Assembly (NCBI RefSeq): GCF_963678635.1
Contig: NC_087069.1
Coordinates: 7,264,633-7,328,632 of the forward strand
Source: Symsagittifera roscoffensis
Lineage: Eukaryota; Xenacoelomorpha; Acoela; Convolutidae
DNA: 64,000 nucleotides
Direction: 5' to 3'
The notes beneath the pieces were generated by a model. That model worked only from the letters and a program-made list of their open reading frames with translations, had not been told where the DNA came from and did no database searches. Made by a program: the position numbers and the translations under genes. Below are positions 1 through 12,838 of the stretch, one piece after another (position 1 is the first letter of the stretch; the number at the start of each line of letters is the position of its first letter).

Positions 1-2
1 AC

Positions 3-3000
3 AACAATACACCCTACCAAGTAACATTACCTTTAGGACTTTTAGGCTATTGCGAAACCAACGCTATAATATCACCAATACACGAAAAAGCATATCGCGT
101 AAATAATATACTCCAATTATTAGATATTTGTCAATCCACAATTCTTAATGAAGAATTATCCATAAAAAATATAATAAGTAACGAAAAAAGAAATACGGAT
201 TATTTCACAAAAACCCCATATTTCAAACCTACATTCAACATAAGTAACTACACAGAGAATGAACAGAAATTTTTAACAATGTTTAACTTCCAACATTCAC
301 AAATAACACAAGACGAATTTGATAAATTAGCCAAACAGCTAATCAAATATTCATCAGTCTATGCAACATCCAAATTTGATGTTGGCAAAATCAGCTCATC
401 ACTACATCTCCCATTAAAACCAGACGCAGTTTTCAAAAAACAAAGAGCAAGTAAAGTACCAATTCACTTACACGATAAAGTGAACAGATTACTCGACATT
501 TTAGAACAATACAACATGATATCAGCAGTAAATAAAGAAGAACAACCAAAAGGTAACACATTTATCAACCCTGTTATCATTCTAGCCAAAGGAGAATCAT
601 TAAAAATCGTTCTCGACGCTAGATAACTTAACTCACTCATAGATGAATCAAAGTGCAATTGGCCTATTGAACCAATACAAGTTATTTTAACAAAAATAAA
701 CGGAAAATACTTTACAACCGCAGATATGAACAGTGCATATAATCAAATGCCATTAGATGAACAATCGCGACGTTTAACACAATTTGTTATTGGAAACCAA
801 CAGTATGAGTTCAACCGCCTATTCTATGGAATATCCATAGGACCAGCAGCATTTTCAGCTTTTATGAGCAAAATTTTTAGACCACTAATACTCAAGAAAA
901 ACGCAATCACCTATTTAGACGATGTTTTTATGCAATCACAGACTAAAGAAGAAATGTTCAATGTTGTAGAACATTATCACCAAATACTTCAGAACGAAAA
1001 TCTGAAAGCCGCCCCCGATAAATCACACTTCTTTTTGACAAGAGTTAAATTCTTAGGACATAATATAGAAAGAAAAACAATCACTCCATTGAAATCACGC
1101 ATTGATGCTATTCAGAAACTCCAACCACCAACAAATAAAAAGAAAATCCAAGAATTCCTTGGAATGTTAAACTTTTTAAGCAAATATGTTTATAAAATGC
1201 AATTATACCTAAGACCATTCTATAATATACTTAGACAACAAAATATTTTTGAATGGAATACAGAACATCAAGCACGATTTGAAGAAATTAAGAAACTCTT
1301 AATTGAACAAATTTCGAACACAATTCCAGATCCAAATCAACCATTCTATGCAATGTGCGATGCTTCGAACTTTGGCATCGGCGCAGCATTATTACAATCA
1401 CATAATGGTACAAATAAAATGAACCTTATATCAGCAAATTCTCGATTATTCACTCAAGCAGAGCTACGACTCTCAACTCTAATGAGAGAATGTACAGCCA
1501 TAATATATACACTCACAGAATATGAATTTCTGATACTTGGATCAAAACATCCAACAGTTCTTTTCACAGACCATAAACCAATCATCTTTCTCTTTACACA
1601 AAAATCTAATCCAAACCACCGAGTTTATAGATTTCAACTAATTTTAATGAAATTCCCAAACTTACAAATCTTGCATTACCAGACACTTTAAGTCGAAATA
1701 CGCCACCTGAAATACTTACACGTAAAACCACAGTTGAAATACCCAAAAATATAAAATTCTACCTTCAGAAAACGAAACATCACCCCGATTGGAATGCAAA
1801 TATGCAGTAAAAACTGACGTTGAACAATCACAGATAAATAGTTTACAATATTTTCCACTTTATTTAGATTGCCAAAATAATCACTATGAAGTTGATCTAC
1901 TTGGAACATCAACTTTTAAACCAATTCCATATTCACAATGGATAAAAAATAACACCCAACAAAAAAGAATAAAACAACACCCGCCTAAAAAAGATCTTTT
2001 TCCACTAATTGAAAAAGAAAACTTAACTGATAAAATAAATTTATCAGGACCACAAACAAACGATTCAAAATACACAATAAATCAAGTTTTTGACCTCCAT
2101 GACCCACTTGATACAATACCCTTATCTAAATTAGAAATAGAAAACATTTTTCTCCCCCCAACAGAAACAATTACAATTTCAACATTGAAACAATACCAAA
2201 ATCTTGACCCAGTAATTAGACAACTAAAATCATGGCACAAATTTAAAACTAAACCCGTCAAGGCAGATACAACTATTTTAGGAAACAAAACACTCATCCG
2301 ATACTTTCGAAAATTTAATAATACAACAATTAACGAAAATACAGACCTTTTAGAATATAAATTAAATGAATCTACAGTTCCCTGTCTCCCTTTGAGTATG
2401 ATTCTCGTAGCTTTTAATATTTCACATACACAAAATATTAAAGGACACTCTGGATCAGAGAAAACATATTCAAATTTTATACAAAACTTTTATTTCCCAA
2501 ATGCACCAATTTGGATAAAAGTACTATGCAATGATTGTATAGTATGTCAACTAAATAAACCTTATCCAAATCAAAAACAAATAGCACAAAAACTAGATTT
2601 TAAAGGACAAAGTTTGTACTTTAACCACCGTATCTCCTTTGATACAAAAGGACCAATTTCACCCTCATCTGAAGGAAACTCCTACATTATGGTAATTGTT
2701 GACGCATTTACACATTATGTAGCACTTAACCAAGTACCACATTGTAACGCTTATTACGCTTACACAACGCTTTATGAACACTGGATAGCCAAATTTGGAC
2801 TACCAGAAATTTTAGTTACAGACAACGGTACGGAATTCATAAATAATGAAATCATCACACTATGTCATTTATATAACATCAAACACAAACCACGTACATC
2901 TCACGCACCTTGGACAAACGGCTTAGTCGAAGGTATGAAACGTTCACTACAAGAATATCTTAGATGTATCATCAATGGAAATGATACAAGATACACCGAA

Positions 3001-3734
3001 TGGTCAGCAGATGTAAAATTATTTCCCTTAGCATATAATTCACAAATTACGACAACTCTAGGAATGTCACCATATGAAATGGTTTTTAACCAAAAGCCAC
3101 GCAAACCAATAATGTTTACAGCAAACTCTCATAAAAACGCACAAAGTTATTGTCAACCGAATAAAGATTCAATTTGTTATAACCTACCTTTACATACACA
3201 CGATGAAGATCATTTTCATCACCCACAAATTCTTAAATTAGCCTCCGGTACACACAACGAATGGATTTTAAACAGAGATAAAAACACAATGAAATTTACC
3301 AAAAAGTAACAAAAAAATTGTTACAAAGGCAAAACATTAATGAACAAATAAATTCACGCTTTACACCAGCCTCCGATTTAAAAATTGGAACATTTGTTTT
3401 AATACCCAATTTTAATACTCAAAAAGGAATTTCTAAAAAATTACAACCCCTACGTAAAGGAGGACCATACCAAATAATTGCAAAACCCACTGACGTCACA
3501 TATAAAATCACCGACTCAGACAAAAAAGAAATCGTTCAACATCGAAATAACCTATTACCTTATTATCCTAAAGAATACGCACTCCGCGAACTAACTCAAT
3601 TATATTCTTTTACAGGTTTAAAAATGTTCAAAATAACCCACATACGGAAAATACAACAAAGGAACAAAAAGATTTTCACCTCAAAAACCAAAATACAAAA
3701 TCAACCACCACAAAAAGCAATACAAAAAATCTAG
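3..3734 (+). pseudogene. pol: Broken pol of copy A: RT, RNase H, integrase
   Basis: Ty3/gypsy-type polyprotein segment. The frame is open from base 3. RT shows the YLDDV active-site box near 915, RNase H the CDAS...GIGA and TDHKP boxes near 1360-1575, and integrase an HHCC-type zinc region with C-x2-C near 2530. The integrase core has FDTKGP, VTDNGTEF and a Glu with exactly 35 residues between Asp and Glu (D,D35E), followed by a GPY/F module near 3465. Breaks seen: TAA at 624-626, a ~23-base loss near 1672 that removes the end of RNase H and shifts frame, and a 1-base shift near 3309. Domain order RT-RH-IN is that of Metaviridae. Copy B lacks the same lesions, so they are private to this copy. 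Confidence 0.93.
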
Positions 3735-3772
3735 ATCAAAAAACATCTCAAAAAGAAAGGAGAAATAGAAAA

Positions 3773-3922
3773 ATGACAGAACAAATAATACCCCAAGAGC
3801 AAATCGACAAATCAGAACATAGAGAGTCATCACGACTTAGAAATCAACCACTTAAAAATTGTAAAATATTCATCCCACAATCTAAAATATTCAAGAAAGT
3901 CGAATTTCAACAGCAACTTTAA
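3773..3922 (+). CDS. 49-aa ORF at the pol 3' end (copy A)
   Basis: A short ATG ORF overlapping the tail of pol in another frame. It has the same length and position in copy B and contains a basic Ser-Ser-Arg-Leu-Arg-Asn-Gln-Pro stretch. Such Arg/Ser/Pro motifs are common at integrase C-termini of gypsy elements, so this may be the true pol C-terminus read through a frame change rather than a separate gene. Differences between copies A and B are not clearly biased to silent sites, so coding status is uncertain. Confidence 0.35.
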   Translation: MTEQIIPQEQIDKSEHRESSRLRNQPLKNCKIFIPQSKIFKKVEFQQQL

Positions 3923-4515
3923 TTTGATATTTCACAATCTTGAAACCTTTGAAACATTTTGAATTTTCATTTTTCAAAATAACATGCTGACAAAAACGCA
4001 ATGATTCTAGTTCAAATTTAAACCAATAGGATTCATCTAATCCGTCACCTTCTCTAACTTAAACTCAGATCAATTAGACGAACCATAAAAAACTCCAGGC
4101 ATATCTATAACTATAACTTTACGACCTCCAGGTCAAAAATAAGCAAACCACTCCAACTTGACAACTAAAATAAATATCACCATAATACCGTACCCCTCCC
4201 TTATCTAATAACCCAAAGATCAACAATATTTCCCCAACTCAGACCACGAATACCCCCAAAGCAAATTTGTTAACTTAGCCTAAAGTAACAAAATGAACAT
4301 TTTAATTAGCCTAAAGTATAAAAATCTCACCATACCCCGGATCATTTGACAAACAAAAATAAAGAAAAAGTAGACCTCCCAGTCACCATGAAAATTGCCC
4401 CCAACAATTTTTTACAAAACTCAACCCACTTGTCAAAAAACTAATAAATAATCCGACCACACTAGAAAATCGCCTCAAACAGCAAAAAATATTCGACCAA
4501 GAGATCATTTCTTAA
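3923..4515 (+). other. Non-coding stretch between pol and ORF-X (copy A)
   Basis: About 590 bases with no convincing ORF, closely matching copy B 26126-26718. It is C-rich on this strand and contains the repeated phrase 'TTAGCCTAAAGTA' twice near 4275-4318. It could hold the promoter or splice acceptor for the downstream ORFs; nothing more is visible. Confidence 0.6.
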
Positions 4516-4742
4516 ATGCTCTTCTCTCAATCAGTTACTCAAATACTCATAAATCTTAAACATTTTTTTGCAATACTTGAAACCTTTATAATATTTCTTT
4601 TTGATATACTTGAATCTTTTCTAATAATCCTAATCATTTTTTGTAACATTTTTTTAATTTTCTACACTATTCTCGAACTATTCCTCCAACTTTCCAAAAC
4701 CCTTGATTACATTCACAGGTACGAGTCATATAACTTGTCTAA

Positions 4743-4931
4743 ATGATACGAACAATTTTCAGTAGAACCGATATTTTTTTATTATTTGTAATTTTCATAG
4801 CATTCTTATCATCCCTCATTTTGACCATCTGTAAATGTATAAAGAAAGCAATCCTCACATTTGCCCTAGCAACAATCCTTCTAATTCTTTTTTTGGAAGA
4901 ATATTATAATAAACACAAAATTTCTCACTAA
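4743..4931 (+). CDS. 62-aa protein with two hydrophobic segments (copy A, unit 1)
   Basis: An intact small ORF lying inside the predicted ORF-X intron, starting 24 bases after the donor. It shows two hydrophobic stretches (about residues 10-30 and 36-52) separated by a short Cys/Lys-rich turn, with an acidic-basic tail. Length and topology resemble a viroporin-type small membrane protein, but there is no homology that I recognise. Against copy B I count about 18 silent and 6 replacement codon changes, which indicates selection on the protein. Confidence 0.65.
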   Translation: MIRTIFSRTDIFLLFVIFIAFLSSLILTICKCIKKAILTFALATILLILFLEEYYNKHKISH

Positions 4932-5482
4932 AGTAATAATTCAAAAAACTATCAAAAATTGCTACCCAAAAGTCACAAAGTCAGTCTTCACCGACATCAT
5001 CCCAAGATAACCAAACACCACCTTCAATTACTCAAAATCCTCAAACATCTACACGAATTTCTTTTCAAGACAATCCATACACTTTTGAAGAACGACATGC
5101 TCGTTTATCAGAACCACTAGAACCAGTTCAACGACAAGCACCTTTAAGCGAACCAACATATAACCTATACCCAACACTACCACAAGAACTAAGTAGAATA
5201 AGAAATTCTAGTCAAAACCAAAATACAGTCGAAATAATTAGACAAATTATACATCCTCGACGAAACAGAAATCTTCAAACTCCCCGAGTTCATTTTGATA
5301 TACCTCAATCCCCATCACAAAACTTTTATAATATTTCTTTTTGATATCTTTGAATCTTTTGTAATAATCTTAATCATTTTTTGCAATATTTTTTAAATTT
5401 TCTATTCCATATTTGAACTATTCATCCAACTTTCAAAAGCCCTTGATTATATCTACAGGTACGATTGATAAAACTTGTCTAA

Positions 5483-5704
5483 ATGATACGAACCATTTTC
5501 AGTAGAACTGATATTTTTTTACTATTTGTAATTTTCATAACATTTCTATCATCCCTCATTTTGACAATATGCAAATATATAAAGAAAGCAATCATCACAT
5601 TCGCCCTAGCAACAATCCTCCTAAATCTTTTTCTAGAAGAATACTATAATAAACATAAATTTTTTCACTCAAAGAATAAACCAAAAACTATCAAAAATTG
5701 CTAA
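5483..5704 (+). CDS. Second copy of the double-span small ORF (copy A, unit 2)
   Basis: Same protein as 4743-4931, inside the second unit of the 740-bp duplication. Its usual stop has mutated, so the frame runs 11 codons further to TAA at 5702-5704. Several of its bases agree with copy B rather than with unit 1, which suggests the two units came from different parental elements. Confidence 0.55.
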   Translation: MIRTIFSRTDIFLLFVIFITFLSSLILTICKYIKKAIITFALATILLNLFLEEYYNKHKFFHSKNKPKTIKNC

Positions 5705-6795
5705 CCAACAGTCACACAGTCAGTCTTCACCAACATCATCCCAAGATAACCCAACAACAACTTCAACTACCCAAAATCCTCAAACATCTACACGAATTTC
5801 CTTTCAAGATAACCCATATACTTTTGAAGAACGACACGCACGCTTATCTGAACCACTAGAACCCGTTCAACGGCAAGCACCTTTAAGTGAACCAACATAT
5901 AACTTATACCCAACACTACCACCAGAACTAAGTAAAATACGACATCCTAACCAAAACCAAAACACAACCGAAATAAATAGACAAATTATACATCCTCGAC
6001 GAAATAGAAATTTTCAAACTCCCCGAGTTCATTTTGAAATACCTCAATCCCCATCACAAAGCACTCCAGAAAACCCCACTGGTATCTTACCAGAACCCCT
6101 ACACTTCTTTCACAACGTAGCACCTCAAGCCTACCCTCAGATTACTTAGGTTCAACACCAACATCTGAACAAATACGTGAAAATCCCTTTAATCCCCCAA
6201 ACCAAACATCAAGACTACCATATTGGACAACACATTCATTCACACAAGGTGAACCAAATTTAACCAATGACCCAACAGACATTTCTTCAGAAACAACATC
6301 CTCATCACTACCGGAAACATTATCACTACCATCAACACCATCAATTAGCCAAATCTCACCGACACCTTTTAACTTAAATTTTCCAAATAATCTCGACGCA
6401 AGATATCGAGAACAATCATCAACAACTATTCCTTTAAGACTAGATTGGAATACATTTACAGCACCTCCACCACTATTTGGACAACACTTAGAAAGTAATC
6501 GCCTTGACAACTGGGCACTCAATAGACTACAATATCGACAAGACATCCACGACGATATTCGTGACCACAATATACAAATACTCCAACAAAATAGTTTACA
6601 ATTAAAGTTTGAAATCACAGTTAAATTAAACAACATTACTCAATATCCCTACCCTTTAAACCCACCAAACATAACAGCTCAATCACTACCACCACCATTT
6701 ATAACAACTGAAGTAATATATAAATACGACAGATACACCAAAAAGACAATTGGTTACATTACATTTTATAACCCATACTCAGGATTATCATACAC

Positions 6796-9408
6796 ATGTA
6801 TATTCTAAAATTATTAATTTTTCTGCAACTCCTTTTTCTAGTAATCTCAAATCAAAACATAAACCGTTCCCCCCGCACAGGACCCCAAGATTTATTAGTA
6901 ACACATTCCGATTGTGAAGAAAACGAACAAAAAACACTACACAAATATGCAATAAATCAAGTATCACAATGCGAAACAGAACCACAAGCCATAGAAACAA
7001 CAAATGTAATAGCAACACTTTACTCAAAAGCCCGAGCAACAACAGTTATAGGATATAAACTCACAGCAACATTCTCTGAGAAAAAAGTACATTGTTCACA
7101 AGTCTCAAACGGAAATAAAAACCGACTTGACCATGAATCATTCTACCAAAGTAATATCGAACGACTTTTACATCTCAATCCCGAAGATTGTAAAAACGAG
7201 TTACTCCGACTAAATATCACAAAAAATAAAAACGCAGATAGAAAGTTAGTTTATTTCCAAGTTTTTTCAGATTAGGTACATCAAGCAGAACTTGAAAGAT
7301 ATCAAAGACATATAAAAATAGATAAAAAATACCCATACAACGGCGCACACGGAAGATTAACTTATGACATACACGATAAACAATGGATACCACATATTGG
7401 TATAAATAACCCATCAAACTGCAAAGCAGACACAAAAAATAAAGGATATCAAGAAATAATGTTTTTCGATTGGAAAATACAACTCGAGAAAATACAACTC
7501 ACACGAGATTTATCAGACAACACAATGATCTATCAAGGAATTAGATTACCTTGTAAAAATGATCAAGGTTATTGCGACCCTACAACACGAACACAAGCAA
7601 CAATTGTTTGGTTCCCCGAAGACACATGTACAACATTTCAAGTAGCAAAAATACACGCTCGCATGATAAAATTTCACGAAAATTTTTTTATACAATCAAT
7701 ACCATATGAACAAGTAAATCCATTACGAAAAATAAGTTCTAATTTTAGAAACATTCACAATATAGAAAATAAATTAACACGTTTTCAAGTATATCAAGAA
7801 ACAGAACTTGCATGTAAATATAAAAACCCACTTCACAAAACTCAATACTCGTGAATACTAGTTGAATACGAAAAAGGATTTGACATGACCACTGGAAAAA
7901 TAAAAGTCGACCCATACGCCACAAGTCATCCTCCAAATGAAGGAACATCATATATACCAGTTAAATTTCAAAAAAAAAAAACAGGTCAACCTGGTGGACA
8001 TCTAAAGCCCCAAGACGATCAAAGCACACGTTTACAAGAACTATCACTAATGAATAGTACATATTTCGGTAATATCCACTATGATGTTCACTTAGATATG
8101 AAATTAGACTACACGATTAGCCGAATTTTTCAAGAAATGTCACTCTCCGAATTAGAAACACTTCACCAATTATGCGAATTAGAAAGAACACAAATATTAC
8201 AATCACTTGCACTAGCAGTATTAAAAATACCCTACGCAGGATATTTACTATCAGGAAATAGATCAAATTTTTTAGACTACGAAGGAAACATTTTATGGTT
8301 TTATACTTGTACCAAAAAAGTATCACCACTATAAGTTTTTGAAGACAAACGATGCTATAAAAGAATTCCTATCTTTTATAAGAATAAAGTACATTTCGTT
8401 GACACACTTTCAAGAAGAACCTATTTCTGGGATACCGCAGTCCCATGTGGATCAGAAAATAGCCACAATGTAGTACAACTAAACCCTGATGAAGATAAAT
8501 ATTACCTTCTTACCCCATATCCCACATTAATGCAATCACTCAAAAAATTTTCACCTGAAAGCATTAGAGCTATCGCTCGAAACCCAAAAATCGACTTACA
8601 ATCAATAGGAATATATTCAAAATCAGATATTATACATCACATTAGAACACAACAATTCCAAGAATTATTAACACAAATGGACACAATACAAAGACAATCA
8701 ATTGACCAAAACTTACGCAAACTTGCCGAAACCGCAGGATTTGCAGACATCTATACGCAAGACTATAGCGGATATTTTAAAGACATTAAAGATTATATAT
8801 ATCTAAACGGTGAAAAATACCGTCCCCAAGATATATCACCTATTAATATTTTTAGCTTTGTTACACTCAAGAATGAAATTCTTGATTTTCTAGGATGGCC
8901 CTACTACATCTTAGAAAAATTAACTATTTTATACGCAATGTTTAACTTTATAGGATTTCTTTTTTCACTTTTAAAAGGAATCTACAACACATGTGCTATA
9001 CACACACAAGTAAACAGACAAGCAAGTGTAGCACGCATACTATTTGCAGGATTTTTAGGAATTTTTTCTACATCAATAAACAAAATTCTTTTAGACGCAC
9101 AAATAAAGGAATACAACACAAAAATAGCAACAAGACAGAACACATACGACGAAGAACAAAACAATGTAGACACAACGCCTACAGCACCACAGTTACCACC
9201 CCTACCACATAACCATCCACTATCCCTAGTCCCACGAAATTTTCGAAGTTTAGCAATAACACATAATCCAAATTTTAGACCAACCATATCACAAAGTCCC
9301 ATCCAACATATAATGACACACCATTCACAAGATGAAAATACTTATGAACAAATTATAGAACAACCCCATACCACCACTTTTCAGTCTCAAAATAATCATT
9401 TTTTTTAG
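6796..9408 (+). pseudogene. env: Env-like glycoprotein ORF of copy A
   Basis: About 870 codons in a single frame with stops at 7273-7275, 7852-7854 and 8332-8334. It opens with a hydrophobic signal-like stretch (residues 3-18), then a Cys-rich ectodomain including a C...GYC...VWFP...C cluster near residues 252-278 and a CYKRIPI...FVD...PC cluster near 518-552. Two hydrophobic segments follow at about 700-735 and 750-775, the first suited to be the membrane anchor, then a ~95-residue tail. The late Cys-IPI-FVD-PC pattern reminds me of chuvirus-type (Jingchuvirales) glycoproteins; I do not see the furin site plus fusion peptide layout of baculovirus F. The assignment as Env is by position, size and topology; the family is uncertain. 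It overlaps ORF-X by 13 bases. Confidence 0.7.
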
Positions 9409-9414
9409 CCCACG

Positions 9415-11223
9415 ATGAGCCGACAACTTGGATCCCTACACCGCTCAAATTCCCACCCAACCAACCTCACCACTCCAATTACAATAATTCCACTTTTTGC
9501 TTTCCCGCCACCCGATTTTCCAACCATTAATGTAACATCAGGCATGAATTCAGATACTAATTCACAAATCTCAGTTTTATACTCCACTTCACAACTCAAT
9601 AACCCGAATATTGAAACCCCCGATGAATTTGCCGACTCTGAACCATCTCCATCCAATCATTTTCACACCAACCCCTCAATTTTTTCCCAACCCCCTTTTC
9701 AACCAATACTACCAAATGACCCTGTCCCAACCAATTCTACACCCTCTTATGCTTCCCAAGTCACTCCAATCTACTCTTCTCTTCATTCAGACCGATCATC
9801 CAATTCTCCAGATACCCCCTAAATCTCCCCAGAACTAGATAATTTTATTACCCTACAACAACAACCCTACCACCTTGACACCCCCACTATAAACCAAATT
9901 TCATCCACAATAGATTCATCCAACCCACCTACCCCTACACCCTCTTCAGTTTATACCGAATCATTAGCACAATCATCCACATCTACTGAATCTTCACTCA
10001 GCACTAATAGAGCTTATCGCACTTTTAAAAGAAAGTTCCCAAACCATCCTTTCCCAGCAAAACCAGGAACAGCCCGTGAATATACAAATCATCCAAATCA
10101 CACTAACACGAAAGAATTTTTAGCTATCACCTTACCCTCATTTCCACAAAATACCTTAAACACCCCTCACGACACTAACGATACACGTAGTTTTGTAGAC
10201 GAACACGTTTTAATGCCTACCCTTCCTTGGACCTCGTATTATCATTTTACTAATCCCCTTCGCCTACCTTTATCTAACACTCACATCGATATAGAACGAA
10301 ATAAAGACATGCTATATCGACTCACTACACCACTAACACCTAGACAATTTACTTACATCGGATATAAAAAGTCACTAAAAACATACACTGCAGCCCGAGC
10401 TAACGAATATACGCTAGAATATTATGATCATAACATCATCCGAACTAACCAAGATCAATTTTTAGACGATGATCGCTTCGCTAACCCACAAATCACAGAA
10501 AAATTTTTCATTAAAACACCATATGTATTTACACTCAATATCTTTGATCGCAAATTTGACCACATCATTTCAGAAGCACTAACAGACACACAAGCCTACG
10601 AAAGTTTTAAAGAACGCTTTCAATTATTTTCACTAACCTTTCATTTCCTTGCACCACATGAACGAGATTTGCACTGCTCACACGATATTATGTTACGCAC
10701 TAAACAAACTCACACATATACATATTATCGTTTTATACAAAATCACTTCGACCTACACACTCCCTCCAGACAACCACACCACCGTTTTCAATTCATCAAT
10801 TCCAAATACACCTCACCATTCTTTCCTAACTTCACATATTGCATTAAAGATACTAACTTTCCTGGTATTCTTCGAAATTACGACCCCATAACCCAAATGT
10901 ATATTTTTTGTCCCATCACGAAGACCTTCAACGCAGAAGAATCCCGACCCTTCCTTATCCCACACGAATTTGTTCAACCTATAAAAATCACCATATTAGA
11001 ATTCATCCACAACACTAAATTCAATCACAAATTATATAATCTCATCCAAAACACACCTTATGAGTTTGCAGTTGGCACAGAAAAACTAACAACCATTAAA
11101 GCCCTTCAATTGCTTTGGCCACTGCTTCAAACTAAAAATATCATACGCATCTTAGCAAAATTACTAACAACTTCCGACCTCATACACGACATCTTTCCCC
11201 ACGGTTTCTTACCCGACGACTAA
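9415..11223 (+). pseudogene. ORF4 of copy A, unknown, about 603 codons
   Basis: Begins 6 bases after the Env-like stop. One nonsense codon (TAA 9820-9822) interrupts an otherwise open frame. The first ~200 residues are Ser/Thr/Pro/Asn-rich and disordered-looking. The rest is more globular, rich in Tyr, Phe, His and Arg, with no membrane span visible. No family recognised. It is the last gene of the element; copy B carries the same ORF with different lesions, so the intact ancestor had it. It could be a structural, regulatory or host-interaction protein, but nothing in the sequence decides this. Confidence 0.65.
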
Positions 11224-11226
11224 CAG

Positions 11227-11305
11227 GTAAATATAAATTATACATATTATTAACTAATTAAATTAAAATTAGAAACTAACCATTCTTTATCCATGTCTTC
11301 TTTAG
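11227..11305 (+). other. Predicted 79-bp intron just after the ORF4 stop (copy A)
   Basis: The TAA of ORF4 is followed three bases later by CAG|GTAAAT. An acceptor CTTCTTTAG ends at 11305, with a CTAAC branch-like motif about 23 bases upstream. Copy B has the same arrangement with a perfect GTAAGT donor and TACTAAC branch motif. Confidence 0.5.
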
Positions 11306-12838
11306 AATATTAGCCTTCATCCAACGATCATCTGAAAAATTCACAAAAGAAAAATAGAAAATAGAAAACTTCTTCAAACTGTTTAAAACTCTATTAATTT
11401 TTTGCACCAAACAATTAAATAAAAATAATACCAATGCAGTAATTTAATTTATAAATTTTTTCCCCACAAGCAGTAAATCTAATAATGATGAAAATTTGTA
11501 ACTTAATTTTCCCCAACAACTAGCAGTAAATTTGAATTTCTATGTAATAAATTGATAAAAACGAAAATGCAGTACTAACCTTTTGATATTTCCATTCATT
11601 CGCACAAAAATTCTATCCACACTCGCACAGCTCGCCCACGAAGAATTGTTTAAAATAATGAATTTCAGTTTCAAGCTTTCACACTCAACAACTCTAACAC
11701 AAGATAACACGTTTCAAACTTTCCTTTAACCCGGTTGGAAAGGAATTATATACTAAACAACACTAACCAACGCAGCTTACTAAACACCACAAATCATAGA
11801 ATAACAGCATGACTAAGAAAAGGAAACCAACGGTACCCAAACCGGATTAACCCAGTTTAAAACTGGATAATTTATTCTTTTGAAGACTATTATAAAGTCT
11901 AAGAAAGAAATAATAAAACACAAAAAAGTCGAAAGACAAACCCATACCACAAACAATTTGATTTTTGAAAAAAAGGACACAACCAACAAAACATAAGAAA
12001 AACCACAACAAACCCAACATAAAACGTTATCACATAACAGGACCTCTCACAAACACCGCATGCAATCATACTCCCACTCCTGGCCTAACCCACCAGAACA
12101 GGACGTCCTGAGCATGCTCTATAGCCGGCCTAACCCACCGTGCTACATCCACGCTTTGTGACCACACTCCTATTTTTAATAATAGCTACTCAAGGGTGAG
12201 TAACTCTTCAAAATAACTGAACTAAAACAAAAAGCTTTTGTGAAAACAACTAACCAAAATCATAATTAAAAAACATTAAACTAATAAAAGTTTTATAAAA
12301 TGTAAATTATATTATGCAATATATAGATCAGCATACAACACCAAGGACGAACATCCAAAGACAAAACGACCCCACTACACTCGAAAAAGAATGGCCAACC
12401 ACAATCGATATGCCGCTTACAATCACAACTCAAAGGATTTAGAGTACGACTTGACTTCGCAGAAAAGGACTTCATTGAACTAGACCAATGACCACCTCGA
12501 TGTTCAAGTATACGTACAGATCCGAGTAACCAGGCATCCCCTCCATGCACAATCTCCACGCCATTCCCGGACAAGGTCAAACACAAGAAGTTCTCTACAT
12601 GAAACTGAAAAACCTGACATAGCCAACCATTCTGAAATCAGATTTGAGTTTGTTGCGGAAACACAGTCGTAGTCACAAGAAGACACAACGTTTGGTATCC
12701 CTAATTCCAGCGTCCTGGAACTTCTCTAACAAGGGAAACCGGAAAAGAAATATGATGTTCGCCAAATACCAACGTCCATCATCCATCCTTCAAATTGCAG
12801 AAAAACTATTCTAAAAAACTCTGTAAAACCCGGATGGG
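11306..12838 (+). other. 3' untranslated region of copy A
   Basis: About 1.5 kb without a supported ORF, collinear with copy B. It contains short palindromes such as CCAGTTTAAAACTGG near 11855, followed by a small AGACT...AGTCT stem. The LTR is preceded by AAAACCCGGATGGG, which is only weakly purine-rich for a polypurine tract. Confidence 0.6.

Larger units (their letters stand above)
4581..6059 (+). repeat. 740-bp direct duplication private to copy A
   Basis: Unit 1 is 4581-5320 and unit 2 is 5321-6059. Both contain the end of ORF-X exon 1, the intron with the 62-aa ORF and the start of exon 2. Copy B has this segment once. The units differ from each other at many sites, and unit 2 shares numerous variants with copy B. 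Confidence 0.85.
4516..6808 (+). pseudogene. ORF-X of copy A: hydrophobic N-terminus plus Pro/Ser-rich region, spliced
   Basis: Exon 1 (4516-4718) encodes about 67 residues that are almost wholly hydrophobic, like a signal anchor or multi-span region. It ends at a strong donor, CAC AG|GTACGA. The Pro/Ser/Thr/Gln-rich part has no in-frame ATG and follows an acceptor at 4980 (duplicate unit: donor 5458, acceptor 5719) preceded by a GCTAAC branch-like motif. Exon phases agree (two bases plus one). The C-terminal part is less repetitive and ends in TAA at 6806-6808, overlapping the Env-like ATG at 6796. A 1-base loss near 6095 breaks the frame. No family recognised. The layout suggests a membrane or surface protein expressed from a spliced RNA; function is inference. 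Confidence 0.6.
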
